Shown one piece after another: positions 1 to 8,753 of a stretch of 64,000 bases of DNA. Below the pieces are notes generated by a model. The model saw nothing but the letters and a program-made list of their open reading frames with translations, did no database searches and was not told the origin of the DNA. Location of the stretch: positions 310,001 to 374,000 of the forward strand of contig NZ_CP018786.1 of assembly GCF_002025665.1 (NCBI RefSeq). The letters are read 5' to 3'. The DNA comes from Chryseobacterium indologenes (lineage in GTDB: Bacteria; Bacteroidota; Bacteroidia; Flavobacteriales; Weeksellaceae). A program made the translations under genes and the position numbers. Positions within the stretch are counted from its first letter, which is position 1; every line of letters starts with the position of its first letter.

Positions 1-36
1 TGATTTATCAATAATATTTTTCATCGGTGTTTCCAT
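1..36 (-). CDS. 5' end of an unidentified gene, cut by window edge
   Basis: An ATG on the minus strand opens a frame of 12 codons (METPMKNIIDKS) that runs off the left end of the window. A consensus -7 box lies about 32 bases upstream, which supports a real start. Too short to identify; a second in-frame Met at codon 5 could be the true start. Confidence 0.45.
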   Translation of the reverse strand, partial: METPMKNIIDKS

Positions 37-67
37 ATTTGTGTGACCAAGTATGGTAAAATTTTTG

Positions 68-75
68 CAAATATA
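68..75 (-). promoter_or_regulatory. -7 promoter box for the leftward partial gene
   Basis: The minus strand reads TATATTTG, an exact match to the Bacteroidota -7 consensus TAnnTTTG. No clear TTG -33 element is seen at the usual distance. Apart from this box and the hairpin at 304-337, I see nothing recognisable in 37-405. Confidence 0.5.
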
Positions 76-303
76 ATGCTTTTGTGACATATAACATACG
101 TGGAATGCTTTTTTCAAATAAAAGTTCCTATCTTTTCAGTATAATGGCAGGAATTATCAGGCTGTCAGTGTTCTAAAATTTTGTGTTCCTTCATGGATAT
201 AAATCTCAAAATTTGAAAAGTTTTTCATCGCTATTAATGATTAAAAATATTTCTGAACGAGGGATTGGTATTGAAAATCAATAGTCTGTAATTTATTTTA
301 AAT

Positions 304-337
304 AATAAAGAAGGGCAATTAATTGTCCTTCTTTATT
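304..337 (-). terminator. Long hairpin downstream of the protease-nuclease gene
   Basis: An almost perfect 15-bp stem (AATAAAGAAGG with CCTTCTTTATT, extended inward by GCAA/TTGT) closes on a TTAA loop. It lies about 70 bases past the stop of the leftward gene at 406. The following T-run is poor on both strands, so termination is likely but not certain. Confidence 0.45.
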
Positions 338-405
338 GTTCTCAAGAAAAGTTTGATGTTCTATATTTTCAGATTAAAAGTAACTTTTTAAGTAATCCAG
401 GGAGT

Positions 406-2457
406 TTATAATTTTATATCATCTTTCCCTGTAATTTCAATAAGTTGTAGGGTCTCGCGCAAACCAACTCTGTTTAAAGGATCAAATTCATTGTAATTAT
501 TAAAAGCAATACCCGTTAGATCTGCAATTTTTTGTAATGGAACCTGATAAGTCTTAAATTGACCAAAACCATCTTCTCTGATTCCTTCTTTATTCCTAAA
601 ATCTTCAATGTTGTCTGGTTGTTTTAACATATAGCCGCTTACCGAAGGTGTTCCATCTGCTTTTATCATCACTGCCACTTTCCAAAATTGTAATGGCAGC
701 AAAACACCTCTGTAGGGAATGTCATCTTCACTAAATACAGGACCTGTAAAAACAGAAACTTTAATATCTTCCCGTCCCGCACTATCCAATATATAGTTTT
801 CAAGGCTTAACCAGGTCTTTTGGTTCAGGTCTTTATGTTGTGGAGTAGAATTTGAAAAGTGAAAAGTGTCATCATTTGCAGCTGCTGCATTTGGTCCCCA
901 AACAGGATCCAACCTCCTAACCATATGTCCGCGATCCAGATCATTATCTGCATACACGGCTGGACCTGTTTGATATTTCTCGTCCATTCTTGGATCAATT
1001 ATCCATTTTGTATTTTCTCTTTTTATAGGATCAAGCCTATTCCCATCAATATTGACTGCTGTCATAATACACAGCTTTCGGCTTTTATGGATGGCTATCG
1101 AAAAATTAAAATAATGCAGAAAGCTTTTGTTGGTCTCTGTAGGGTTTAATAATGGCGCTAAATTTTTACTTTGAGATTTTAATAAGTCCTCAATTTCAAT
1201 TTTGAAATTATCTGAGCTTACAAAGTTTGCGTCATATCCGTTTCTGCCCTTGTAATTTGGGTTTTTTGCTTTTTCTATGAAGAAAGATTGCTCCTTAGTA
1301 TCTCGGTTAGTGGAAATGCTGTCTGTTGTATTTTGCAAAACCGAGTTGTCTGTAAGGCCTATACCTATTGTGATTTCAACAGGTACGTTAAATGTAATTT
1401 TGTTGCTCATTTCGTTTAATTTTTTATTGTCAGATGGAGGTTGATGGAGAGTTTGTTCTGTTAAGATTTGTACATCGGAAATTGAATTTGAATTATTGAA
1501 TATTTCCTCAACCAAATTATTGGTGAATTTTGCCCGTATACTGTTTAGGTTGCTTTTAATATCTTGCAGAATGGAACTAATTCTGACGCCTTCATTGGCA
1601 ATCCAGTCTATAAGATTCTCATCCATGTTTTCTTGAAATACGGTTCCGTCCTTACACAAGTAATTACCTTGTTCGTCCTTTCGGGGGACTCCACTATGAT
1701 GCAGTGCAACTACCTGCCACTGATCATTATAAACAGGTGCGCCGGAAGAGCCCGGTGCAGTGTCTGTAAAATAGGTTATAAAGTCTTGTGTTTTAGCAAT
1801 TAATTGGTTTTCCCTAATAGCAATCTGCTTGTATTGTCCTGAAGGATGTTGTATAATTGACACGTATTCTGAAACGAGTGCTTTATTCGGGTCCTCAGTA
1901 AGCTTTAAAAATCCAAAATGATAGAGCGGTTTAATCTTGCTTTTAGAATCGGGGTTTACATAGACAATTGTAAAGTCTAATCTTTCATTTGTATAAAAGA
2001 ATTTATTTACATTGAAAGTGAATATATGGCTTACTGTAGGCTCGCCAAATTGGTCGTATTGAAAATTGAATTCAGCCAGACTATTTTGGGCATCACCCTC
2101 ATTTGCAAATACATGATTGTTTGTGAGCAAGAGATTGGGAGAGATTAAAAAACCAGTTCCAAAACCTATGTTCCTACCACTTATATTCTTTACATGAATT
2201 CTGCATACAGGATTGGAAGCTAAAAAACCCAATTGTAAATAATTTATACTCATTAAATCATTTTTGTTCAAGATTCTTTCTTTTGCAAGATCGAAAGGTT
2301 CAAAGTGATTTGAAACAAGGTGATCTAATCTTTCGTTAATAATAACTTTCTCACTTAACCATGTTGGTGATTCAATTACTGCTTTAGCATGAGGAAGACT
2401 CAATTTTGAAAATCTTTTTTCAGTCTCTGCTATGAATTTTAGATTGGATAGTTTCAT
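406..2457 (-). CDS. Trypsin-like serine protease fused to DNA/RNA non-specific endonuclease
   Basis: A 683-residue two-enzyme protein. Residues about 80-300 form a trypsin/V8-like protease: His115 in TNNHVF, Asp161 in LDFTIVYV and Ser238 in PGSSGAP form the triad. Residues about 430-675 form a beta-beta-alpha-metal nuclease of the NucA/Serratia type: DRGH at 508-511 gives the general base His511, and Asn545 in DLNQKTW matches the Mg2+-binding Asn. A linker of about 100 residues separates them. The first 75 residues are polar and match nothing I recognise; there is no signal peptide or sorting domain, so the protein should be cytoplasmic. No immunity or partner gene sits beside it. Inference: the protease senses damage or infection, or releases the nuclease by cleavage. 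A secreted effector using an unrecognised route is the alternative. Confidence 0.85.
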   Translation of the reverse strand: MKLSNLKFIAETEKRFSKLSLPHAKAVIESPTWLSEKVIINERLDHLVSNHFEPFDLAKERILNKNDLMSINYLQLGFLASNPVCRIHVKNISGRNIGFGTGFLISPNLLLTNNHVFANEGDAQNSLAEFNFQYDQFGEPTVSHIFTFNVNKFFYTNERLDFTIVYVNPDSKSKIKPLYHFGFLKLTEDPNKALVSEYVSIIQHPSGQYKQIAIRENQLIAKTQDFITYFTDTAPGSSGAPVYNDQWQVVALHHSGVPRKDEQGNYLCKDGTVFQENMDENLIDWIANEGVRISSILQDIKSNLNSIRAKFTNNLVEEIFNNSNSISDVQILTEQTLHQPPSDNKKLNEMSNKITFNVPVEITIGIGLTDNSVLQNTTDSISTNRDTKEQSFFIEKAKNPNYKGRNGYDANFVSSDNFKIEIEDLLKSQSKNLAPLLNPTETNKSFLHYFNFSIAIHKSRKLCIMTAVNIDGNRLDPIKRENTKWIIDPRMDEKYQTGPAVYADNDLDRGHMVRRLDPVWGPNAAAANDDTFHFSNSTPQHKDLNQKTWLSLENYILDSAGREDIKVSVFTGPVFSEDDIPYRGVLLPLQFWKVAVMIKADGTPSVSGYMLKQPDNIEDFRNKEGIREDGFGQFKTYQVPLQKIADLTGIAFNNYNEFDPLNRVGLRETLQLIEITGKDDIKL

Positions 2458-2576
2458 ATGTTTTTAATTAGTTTTTTACGACTGTTGATAAGAGTGCGAA
2501 TTCTTTGCTCTTATACTTTAATTTGATGCTCGATTTTTTACAATACTGTTTAGTTTGTATAATACTTAGACTCTGT

Positions 2577-2845
2577 ATGAATACAAATTTCAGTTATAAT
2601 CAGAATCATTTCAATTACCCTTTTTCGTGATTTTGATGTTGAGTTTTTATCTGCTCAAAACGGTTCCTGAAATCAGAAATGTAATATGGAGCAATCAAAA
2701 GTTTGCTTTTGTGGATGTTGGGGAAAAATGAAACTATTGCCCTAAAGAATCTTTAAAAGAGATGAAGAAAGATTATGAAATTCGCCCTGTACAAAGTGTG
2801 TACAAGAGTTCTTTTAAAATATATGGAGATTTCGTTGACTTTTAG
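2577..2845 (+). pseudogene. Possible decayed small membrane-protein gene
   Basis: Reading from an ATG at 2577, a frame is kept to a T5 run near 2621, where a one-base shift gives a hydrophobic stretch (FFVILMLSFYLL) and then about 60 more codons, interrupted only by one TGA near 2730, to a TAG at 2843. One frameshift plus one stop in otherwise continuous protein-like sequence suggests a remnant. It may be chance. The rest of the gap 2458-2853 shows no other feature, and no consensus promoter was found for the leftward protease-nuclease gene. Confidence 0.25.
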
Positions 2846-2853
2846 AATAAAAA

Positions 2854-2883
2854 AATCCCTGAACCTTATATAGGTTAGGGATT
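2854..2883 (-). terminator. Intrinsic terminator of tRNA-Glu
   Basis: On the minus strand an 11-bp stem (AATCCCT/AGGGATT plus AACC/GGTT, one bulged base) is followed by a run of seven T. It begins 14 bases after the tRNA CCA end. Confidence 0.8.
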
Positions 2884-2896
2884 GATTGATCTAGTT

Positions 2897-2971
2897 TGGT
2901 AGCCTATAGGGGAATCGAACCCCTGTTGCAAGAATGAAAATCTTGAGTCCTGACCACTAGACGAATAGGCC
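2897..2971 (-). tRNA. tRNA-Glu (UUC)
   Basis: The minus strand folds as a 75-base tRNA with the CCA end encoded. The acceptor stem GGCCTAT pairs with ATAGGCT (one G-U pair), the anticodon stem CAAGA/TCTTG encloses the loop TTTTCAT with anticodon TTC, and the T arm carries GGTTCGATTCC. Discriminator is A. A consensus promoter precedes it and an intrinsic terminator follows, so it is a single-gene transcript. Confidence 0.95.
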
Positions 2972-2985
2972 AAATTTTGAGGTTG

Positions 2986-3015
2986 CAAAAGTAGGAATTA
3001 ACTTTTAAACTTCAA
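2986..3015 (-). promoter_or_regulatory. Consensus promoter of tRNA-Glu
   Basis: The minus strand has TTG (3013-3015), 19 bases, then TACTTTTG (2986-2993). This matches TTG-N17-23-TAnnTTTG exactly, and the tRNA 5' end lies 14 bases downstream of the -7 box. Confidence 0.85.
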
Positions 3016-3031
3016 AATTATTTTTTTTGAT

Positions 3032-4318
3032 TTATTTATAGACCTTTTGTATCACAGTATTTTTGACACTTTTAGCTTCAAGTTCCTTTTGAAGTTTTAC
3101 AGCATCTTCCAATGTGTATACTTTTCCATAGGTGTAATAAAATACACCACTATCCTTATTTCGTTCTACATCTTTTAAATTCTGGAGGATATAAGAATTG
3201 CCATTCAGCTTATCACCTGCATACACTTCGATCGTATAATATCCCATGCTGATTCTCTGATTCGGCATAAATCCTACGGCAAATGCATTTCTGAAACCTG
3301 CATCTTTAGCTGTTTTAAGATTAATATCTTTTACAGAAGCCATATTGGTTACGGCATAGTAATACTTGTATTGTCCGTTTTCTTTAAGCGTAAGAATATA
3401 ATTCAGACCTTTCAGGGCAGGATCATTTTCATTGTATTTCGTAGGAGAACTCATCAATAGAATTCTGAAATCGTTTTTCAAAGGAACTTCTGCAGGCTTT
3501 TCAGGCTCAGGCTTTTTAACAGCAATAGAACCGCCGGATTTTCTGTCAACTGCTTTTTTATAATCAATAATAGCATTATAGATACTTTCTGCAATTTCAG
3601 TCTGTCCTTTGTCTGAAGCAATATAGTGGCTTTCCTCAGGGTGATTGATAAAACCTGTTTCTATCAGTACAGATGGCATAGCATTCATACGGAGAACGTG
3701 AAGGTTTTTCTGAAATACACCTCTTGAGGATCTTTTATCTTTATTAACAAAATTATCTTCTACTAATCCTCCCAAAAGAAGACTTGATTCCAGATATTTA
3801 CTTTGCTGAAGCTTCAGGGCAATTAATGACTCTGGAGAATCAGGATTATAAGAACCAAAGGTTTGCTTATCTTTTTCATCCAGGAAGATCACATCATTTT
3901 CCCTTTTGGCTACTTCAAGATTTTCGTTATTCTGGTTAGGTCCCTGTACATAAGTTTCTGTACCATAGGCTGTAGGTCTTTGGGAAGAATTACAGTGAAT
4001 GGATACAAAAAGATCTGCTTTGCTCCTGTTAGCCAGATTGGTTCTGTCAGACAGAGAAGGGTATTCGTCAATTTTACGGGTATATATTACTTTGAAATCT
4101 CTGTTTTTCTCTAACATGGCACCTACTTTTAACGTAATGGCAAGTGTAATGTCTTTTTCTGCGACTCTTCCAATGTCGGAATATGTCCTGTTGGCTCCAT
4201 GATCACTTCCTCCGTGTCCCGCATCCAGAACGATAGTAAACTTCTTTTGAGAGAAAATAAAGTTGCTGGTTAGGATAAGGAGAAATGATAAAATTATTTT
4301 AAAATTTTGTTTGTGCAT
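3032..4318 (-). CDS. N-acetylmuramoyl-L-alanine amidase (Amidase_3 family)
   Basis: A 428-residue exported zinc amidase that cuts the amide bond between MurNAc and the stem peptide during septum splitting or wall turnover. A signal peptide (residues 1-24, ending IFSQ) precedes the catalytic domain at about 27-250. Zinc and catalytic residues are visible: His35 in LDAGHGG, Glu54 in VAEKDITLA, the His of SIHCNS, and the Glu of IETGFINH. Residues about 280-428 form a separate C-terminal region whose last part resembles a SPOR-like peptidoglycan-binding fold (judged by pattern only). The gene is divergent from the LptD-like gene, with 53 bases between the two starts. Confidence 0.9.
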   Translation of the reverse strand: MHKQNFKIILSFLLILTSNFIFSQKKFTIVLDAGHGGSDHGANRTYSDIGRVAEKDITLAITLKVGAMLEKNRDFKVIYTRKIDEYPSLSDRTNLANRSKADLFVSIHCNSSQRPTAYGTETYVQGPNQNNENLEVAKRENDVIFLDEKDKQTFGSYNPDSPESLIALKLQQSKYLESSLLLGGLVEDNFVNKDKRSSRGVFQKNLHVLRMNAMPSVLIETGFINHPEESHYIASDKGQTEIAESIYNAIIDYKKAVDRKSGGSIAVKKPEPEKPAEVPLKNDFRILLMSSPTKYNENDPALKGLNYILTLKENGQYKYYYAVTNMASVKDINLKTAKDAGFRNAFAVGFMPNQRISMGYYTIEVYAGDKLNGNSYILQNLKDVERNKDSGVFYYTYGKVYTLEDAVKLQKELEAKSVKNTVIQKVYK

Positions 4319-4340
4319 CTTACAGTTATAAAAATTATAT

Positions 4341-4348
4341 TAATTTTG
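4341..4348 (+). promoter_or_regulatory. -7 promoter box of the LptD-like gene
   Basis: TAATTTTG matches TAnnTTTG and lies 23 bases before the proposed TTG start at 4372. This leaves a very short leader. No TTG at the right -33 distance. Confidence 0.5.
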
Positions 4349-4371
4349 GGCCTTAATTATATAGTATAAAA

Positions 4372-6957
4372 TTGGCCAAAACCGTCTTCAAAAATATATT
4401 ACAAATTTTAATTATCCTAATTTTTAACAATTTTTTAGCACAGAAAACTCCTGAAAAATTGCCTAAAAATGCGGTTAATGATACTATTTCCAAAAAGGAT
4501 ACCATAGTTGTAAAAAAAGAACCCTTAAATGATGTTCTTCGTACAAAAGCGGATGATCAGAGAAGAGATGTCCCTAAAAAGATGACATTCCTGAACAAAA
4601 ATGCTCAGGTAAAATATCAGGATATGCAGATTGATGCAGATTATATCTCTATTGATGATAACAAAAATCTGATCTATGCAAGAGGGAAACAAGACTCTTT
4701 AGGAAAAATTATTGAACCTGTAATTACGACGCAGGCCGGGAAAAAATACGAAACCAACGAGTTCAGCTATAATACAAAAACCAAACAGGCGATTGCTTTC
4801 AATGCAAGAACAGAAGAAAGTGAAGGGGTAATTATAGCTCAGAAGACTAAAAAATATAATGATTCCGTATTCGCAATGAGAAAAGCGGATTATACAACGG
4901 ATGATTATTTCATTAAGAAAAAAGATACGGCAGCGGATTATTTTATGAGAGCTTATAATATTAAGCTGATTAAAACCAAAACAAAATCCCAGATTGTTAC
5001 AGGTCCTATTCAGATGTTTATCGAGCAGGTGCCTACGCCGCTTTACCTTCCGTTTGCTATCTTACCGTTTTCAGATAAAAGAGCAGCAGGTATTCTGATC
5101 CCGAGTTTTGGAGAAAGAGAAGATGTTGGTTTCTTCCTGAACGGGATAGGATATTACCAACCCATTGGAGAACACTTCGACCTTAAAGTTTTAGCAGATA
5201 TTTATACAAAAGGAAGCTGGAACTTACGTCCTCAGGTGAATTACCAGAAAAAATACCGTTACTCAGGAAACTTTACTGCGGACATCGGTACTATGGTAAG
5301 AGGGATTAAAGGTTTGGACGATTATACTAAAAACAGTACCTATAGAATCAATTGGACACATTCCCAGGATTCTAAGGCCAATCCTTTCCTTACATTCAGT
5401 GCTTCTGTGGATATTGTAAGTACCAAGTTCTATAATAACCCGTTGAATAACAACTACATTTTCAACCAGAATGTATTGAATACCCAACAGAACTCTACGG
5501 TAACCCTTACCAAAAGATTCCTGAAACTTCCGATGACTATTACAGGAACGGCTTCTTATTCACAAAACTTTGCCACAGGATTGGCAGACCTTCGTCTTCC
5601 ACAGATGAATGTAGCCATCAACCAGTTCTATTTATTTAAGTCAAGAACAGGAATCAGACAGGGACTTCTTGAAAATATTACGGTGAATACCGGGTTCAAC
5701 CTTACCAATTTCGTAAATACTCAGGAGAACGAGTTGTTTAAAAAAGAAATGTGGGATAAAATGCAGACAGGACTTAAAAACAATATCGCATTAGCTACCA
5801 ATACAACATTGGCAAAATATTTCACGTTCAGTTTAAGTGCCAATATCGACAATGCTTTGACAACAAAAACGTTGAACAGATATTATGATCCGGTAAAAAA
5901 TGTAACGGTTGACGAGATTAACAAAAACTTTACAGGATACTCTACTTTCTCCACTTCTGCCAGCCTTCAGACAACGCTTTTCGGAATGATGAAATTCAAA
6001 AAAGGATCTACAGTAGAAGCGGTGAGACATATGATGACTCCAAGTTTGAGTTTTACTTATTCACCAGACTTTTCAAGTCCTAACTTCGGATATTACAGAA
6101 ACTATTATAATGCAACCGGAGCGTTGACGCCATATTCTATTTTTGAAAAAGGAATTATCGGAAGCCCGTCAAGTGGTATGCAGGGAGCCTTAGGTTTCAA
6201 TATCGGTAACAATATCGAGATGAAAGTAAAGTCTAAGAGTGATTCTACAGGGGTAAAGAAAATCAAAATTTTTGAATCTTTAAACCTGGCAGGAAGCTAC
6301 AACTTTGCCGCTAAAGATCATCCCTGGTCTGTATTTTCAATCAACGGACAGTCTTCATTTTTCAATAATAAACTTACTGTAAATACCAGTCTTGCACTAG
6401 AACCTTATAAAATTGATTTCTCATCAGGAGAGAATACGGGAGTGAGAACAGAACAGTTCGGTCACTTCAGTGTACAAGGGTTCAACGTTCAGCTATCTTA
6501 TCCTTTAAGCAGTGAGATTTTTGGGCAGAAAACAGATTATGCCAAGAAGTATTCTTCGAAGGGAGAGGTCCGAAATGAGAATTATTATTTTGATGATGAT
6601 CATTACGCTCACTTTGATCAGGCATGGACTTTAAATATCAGTGCGAATTATGCATACTCAAAAGGATTAAGCAAATTTGCTAACAAAATTGCATCCATAG
6701 GATTGGATGGTAGTATCAAGTTAACTCCTTACTGGAATATTAACGGAAGTACACATTATGACATGGTGACTAAAGAATTGGCATATACAAGAATTGGTTT
6801 TTCAAGAGATCAGCGAAGTTTTACGATCAATTTCAACTGGGTTCCTTTCGGACAGTATAAAGTTTATGATTTCTTTATCGGGATCAAAGCCAATATCTTA
6901 AGCGACGCATTGAAGTACAAAGACAGAAGCTTTACCCAGCCTAATGCACCTTTCTAA
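4372..6957 (+). CDS. LptD/OstA-like outer-membrane protein
   Basis: An 861-residue protein of the Bacteroidota LptD-like family, expected to place lipopolysaccharide in the outer leaflet with LptE. A signal sequence (residues 1-23, ending NNFLAQ) is followed by an OstA/LptA-like beta region (about 70-190) and a long beta-barrel of alternating aromatic strands to the C-terminus. The start is TTG at 4372: an in-frame stop sits at 4354-4356 and no ATG lies before the signal peptide. I see no LptD-type cysteine pairs. The function is from family; these homologues are often annotated only as putative LPS assembly proteins. Confidence 0.8.
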   Translation: MAKTVFKNILQILIILIFNNFLAQKTPEKLPKNAVNDTISKKDTIVVKKEPLNDVLRTKADDQRRDVPKKMTFLNKNAQVKYQDMQIDADYISIDDNKNLIYARGKQDSLGKIIEPVITTQAGKKYETNEFSYNTKTKQAIAFNARTEESEGVIIAQKTKKYNDSVFAMRKADYTTDDYFIKKKDTAADYFMRAYNIKLIKTKTKSQIVTGPIQMFIEQVPTPLYLPFAILPFSDKRAAGILIPSFGEREDVGFFLNGIGYYQPIGEHFDLKVLADIYTKGSWNLRPQVNYQKKYRYSGNFTADIGTMVRGIKGLDDYTKNSTYRINWTHSQDSKANPFLTFSASVDIVSTKFYNNPLNNNYIFNQNVLNTQQNSTVTLTKRFLKLPMTITGTASYSQNFATGLADLRLPQMNVAINQFYLFKSRTGIRQGLLENITVNTGFNLTNFVNTQENELFKKEMWDKMQTGLKNNIALATNTTLAKYFTFSLSANIDNALTTKTLNRYYDPVKNVTVDEINKNFTGYSTFSTSASLQTTLFGMMKFKKGSTVEAVRHMMTPSLSFTYSPDFSSPNFGYYRNYYNATGALTPYSIFEKGIIGSPSSGMQGALGFNIGNNIEMKVKSKSDSTGVKKIKIFESLNLAGSYNFAAKDHPWSVFSINGQSSFFNNKLTVNTSLALEPYKIDFSSGENTGVRTEQFGHFSVQGFNVQLSYPLSSEIFGQKTDYAKKYSSKGEVRNENYYFDDDHYAHFDQAWTLNISANYAYSKGLSKFANKIASIGLDGSIKLTPYWNINGSTHYDMVTKELAYTRIGFSRDQRSFTINFNWVPFGQYKVYDFFIGIKANILSDALKYKDRSFTQPNAPF

Positions 6958-6964
6958 TATCAGA

Positions 6965-6995
6965 TTGGCATTTGACAATATAAATTTTATATTTG
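6965..6995 (+). promoter_or_regulatory. Consensus promoter before ridA
   Basis: TTG at 6965-6967, 20 bases, then TATATTTG at 6988-6995. Transcription should begin near 7002, about 100 bases before ridA. Confidence 0.75.
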
Positions 6996-7013
6996 CAAGC
7001 AAAATAAATTCTA

Positions 7014-7091
7014 ATGAAATCACTGTTGGCAGAATTTAAAAACCAACGAATATTGCAGATAGTGATTGCATATAACCATAGAAAAAAATAA
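7014..7091 (+). CDS. Possible 25-codon leader ORF upstream of ridA
   Basis: An ATG about 12 bases after the predicted transcription start opens a 25-codon frame (begins MKSLLAEFKNQR, ends HRKK) that closes 9 bases before ridA. Position and length suit a translated leader or small protein, but nothing in it is recognised and it may be a chance frame. Confidence 0.25.
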   Translation: MKSLLAEFKNQRILQIVIAYNHRKK

Positions 7092-7100
7092 ATATCCGCT

Positions 7101-7481
7101 ATGAAACAAATAATCAACACAGTTAATGCACCTGCAGCTATCGGACCTTATTCACAAGCTAATATGGCCAACGGAGTTTTGTATATCTCCGGACAGATTC
7201 CTGTAGATCCTGCAACTGGTAAATTGGTAGAAGGAATTGAAAAAGAAACGCACCAGGTAATGAAAAATCTTGAAGCGATTCTTACTGAGGCCGGCATGAC
7301 TTTCAAAAACGTTGTAAAAGCTACTATCTTCCTTAAGAGTATGGATGATTTTGCTGTAATGAATGATATCTATGCATCTTACTTAGATTCAGAAAGCTAT
7401 CCTGCCCGTGAAACAGTACAGGTTTCATGTTTGCCTAAAAATGTGGATATCGAAATTTCTATGATCGCACATCAGGATTAA
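7101..7481 (+). CDS. ridA: RidA family enamine/imine deaminase
   Basis: A 126-residue protein, the usual size for RidA (YjgF/YER057c/UK114), a trimeric cytosolic enzyme that hydrolyses reactive 2-aminoacrylate and related enamines released by PLP enzymes. Family signatures are present: AAIGPYSQA near the N-terminus, SGQIPVDP, and the C-terminal PARETVQVSCLPKNVDIEI, which holds the catalytic Arg. The stop codon overlaps the start of the next gene by one base (TAATG), implying translational coupling. Confidence 0.95.
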   Translation: MKQIINTVNAPAAIGPYSQANMANGVLYISGQIPVDPATGKLVEGIEKETHQVMKNLEAILTEAGMTFKNVVKATIFLKSMDDFAVMNDIYASYLDSESYPARETVQVSCLPKNVDIEISMIAHQD

Positions 7482-7936
7482 TGAACTTTATAAGAAATAC
7501 AATTGCGGTTCTGATAGGTCTTGGTATTGCAGGGCTTATTATTACTCTTGGTATAAGGGCTTTTCCGCAATGGGTAACTTTTGAGGCTTTTGCTCCGTTT
7601 GAGCACTGGCAAAGGTTTCTTTTCAGCATGAAAGATGATAAGGCGTTTTTCGGTTTCCTTTTGTTTATTTCCGGATTAGGAACTACCATCGGGGGAGTGG
7701 CAACGGCTATTATCGTTAAATATGCTAAAGTGGCTTATGCTATTCTGATTGGCTTTATTATGCTTTTTATTGCTATGTTGGATGTTATTATTTTTCCTTA
7801 TCATCCTACATTCTATAAGATTTCTATTTTCCTTACGTTCTTTCCGTTTTCCTGGATTGGAGGTAAGATTGTAGAAGTGATCTACGAAAGAAATAAAAAG
7901 AAAAGTATCGCTGATAAAATGAACAAGTCTAAATAA
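7481..7936 (+). CDS. Small multi-pass membrane protein, function unknown
   Basis: A 151-residue protein with about four hydrophobic segments (residues about 5-25, 57-78, 85-105 and 112-133) and a short Lys-rich cytoplasmic tail. It starts in the TAATG overlap with ridA and ends before a strong terminator, so the two genes form one transcript. No family recognised; a link to RidA metabolism is suggested only by the arrangement. Confidence 0.75.
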   Translation: MNFIRNTIAVLIGLGIAGLIITLGIRAFPQWVTFEAFAPFEHWQRFLFSMKDDKAFFGFLLFISGLGTTIGGVATAIIVKYAKVAYAILIGFIMLFIAMLDVIIFPYHPTFYKISIFLTFFPFSWIGGKIVEVIYERNKKKSIADKMNKSK

Positions 7937-7942
7937 ACAATA

Positions 7943-7974
7943 AAAAAACGCTGCAGAGATCTGCAGCGTTTTTT
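7943..7974 (+). terminator. Intrinsic terminator after ridA operon
   Basis: The perfect 9-bp stem CGCTGCAGA/TCTGCAGCG (7949-7957, 7960-7968) is flanked by A-rich and T6 runs, so it may work in both directions. Confidence 0.9.
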
Positions 7975-8006
7975 GTTGATATGAAAAGCATTAATAAATT
8001 TCTCTA

Positions 8007-8594
8007 TTAAGCATATTTCAAAAAATAAAGAGGATAATCCAGCTCAAAGGTTTCATGGAAAATGGTAAATCCATTTTGTTGATAGAAGGTTCTATTTTCT
8101 AATGTTGTTGTTTCAACATATACGAGATCGTTCTCATATTTATTCATAGATTCCTTTAAAATTTTTGTACCTATCCCTTTTCCTTGTTCACTGGGAACTA
8201 CAGCCATTAACCATAAATGAACAAATTTTTCTTCCGGATGAAACTTTGCTAAGAGTTTTTCTCGTTGTAAAACTTTAAAGATATTTTCAATTCCAATACA
8301 ATTGAACAGTAATTTTATTTCAAGCAAGATTTTTTTTAAACTGAATTGGAATTTATCTAAGTATAAAATACACCCTTTGTGATCATCACTAAGAAATATA
8401 CTTCCATTTAGTATTGATAAATCGAATTGAAACTCCATTAATGCTTTCAATCTTTTATATCTGTTACCAGAATTCTTTATAACAAAATTGATAGAATTAG
8501 GAATAAGAACATTTATGAAAGCCTGGCATAAAATATTAACGACTCTTTCTCTATCCTTATAGGTGGCTTTTTTCATGCATTTTTGGTTTTTCAA
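8007..8594 (-). CDS. GNAT family N-acetyltransferase
   Basis: A 195-residue protein whose second half carries the acetyl-CoA site of the GNAT fold: MAVVPSEQGKGIGTKIL gives the V-x-x-x-x-R/Q-x-x-G-x-G/A pyrophosphate loop (here Q-G-K-G-I-G), followed by a variable beta region and FYQQNGF near the C-terminus. The substrate cannot be told. Met7 (MKKATYKD) is an alternative start that better matches the beginning of the domain. Stands alone between terminators. Confidence 0.85.
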   Translation of the reverse strand: MKNQKCMKKATYKDRERVVNILCQAFINVLIPNSINFVIKNSGNRYKRLKALMEFQFDLSILNGSIFLSDDHKGCILYLDKFQFSLKKILLEIKLLFNCIGIENIFKVLQREKLLAKFHPEEKFVHLWLMAVVPSEQGKGIGTKILKESMNKYENDLVYVETTTLENRTFYQQNGFTIFHETFELDYPLYFLKYA

Positions 8595-8698
8595 ATATAT
8601 GAAAAAATAGAATTATTAGACATTGTTAGTTAGTGTTTTATGTGGTTTGTATTAGGTTTCTTCATTGAGTTTAATTATCTTGTTTTTTTTCATAAAAA

Positions 8699-8722
8699 AA
8701 CCATTCTTAAGTAAGAATGGTT
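8699..8722 (-). terminator. Intrinsic terminator of htrA
   Basis: A perfect 10-bp stem AACCATTCTT/AAGAATGGTT with a 4-base loop is followed on the minus strand by a T-run. It lies 32 bases past the htrA stop; a weaker T-run on the plus side is also present. Confidence 0.85.
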
Positions 8723-8753
8723 AGCTTTTTTAATGTTAAATCAAAAAAATCAA

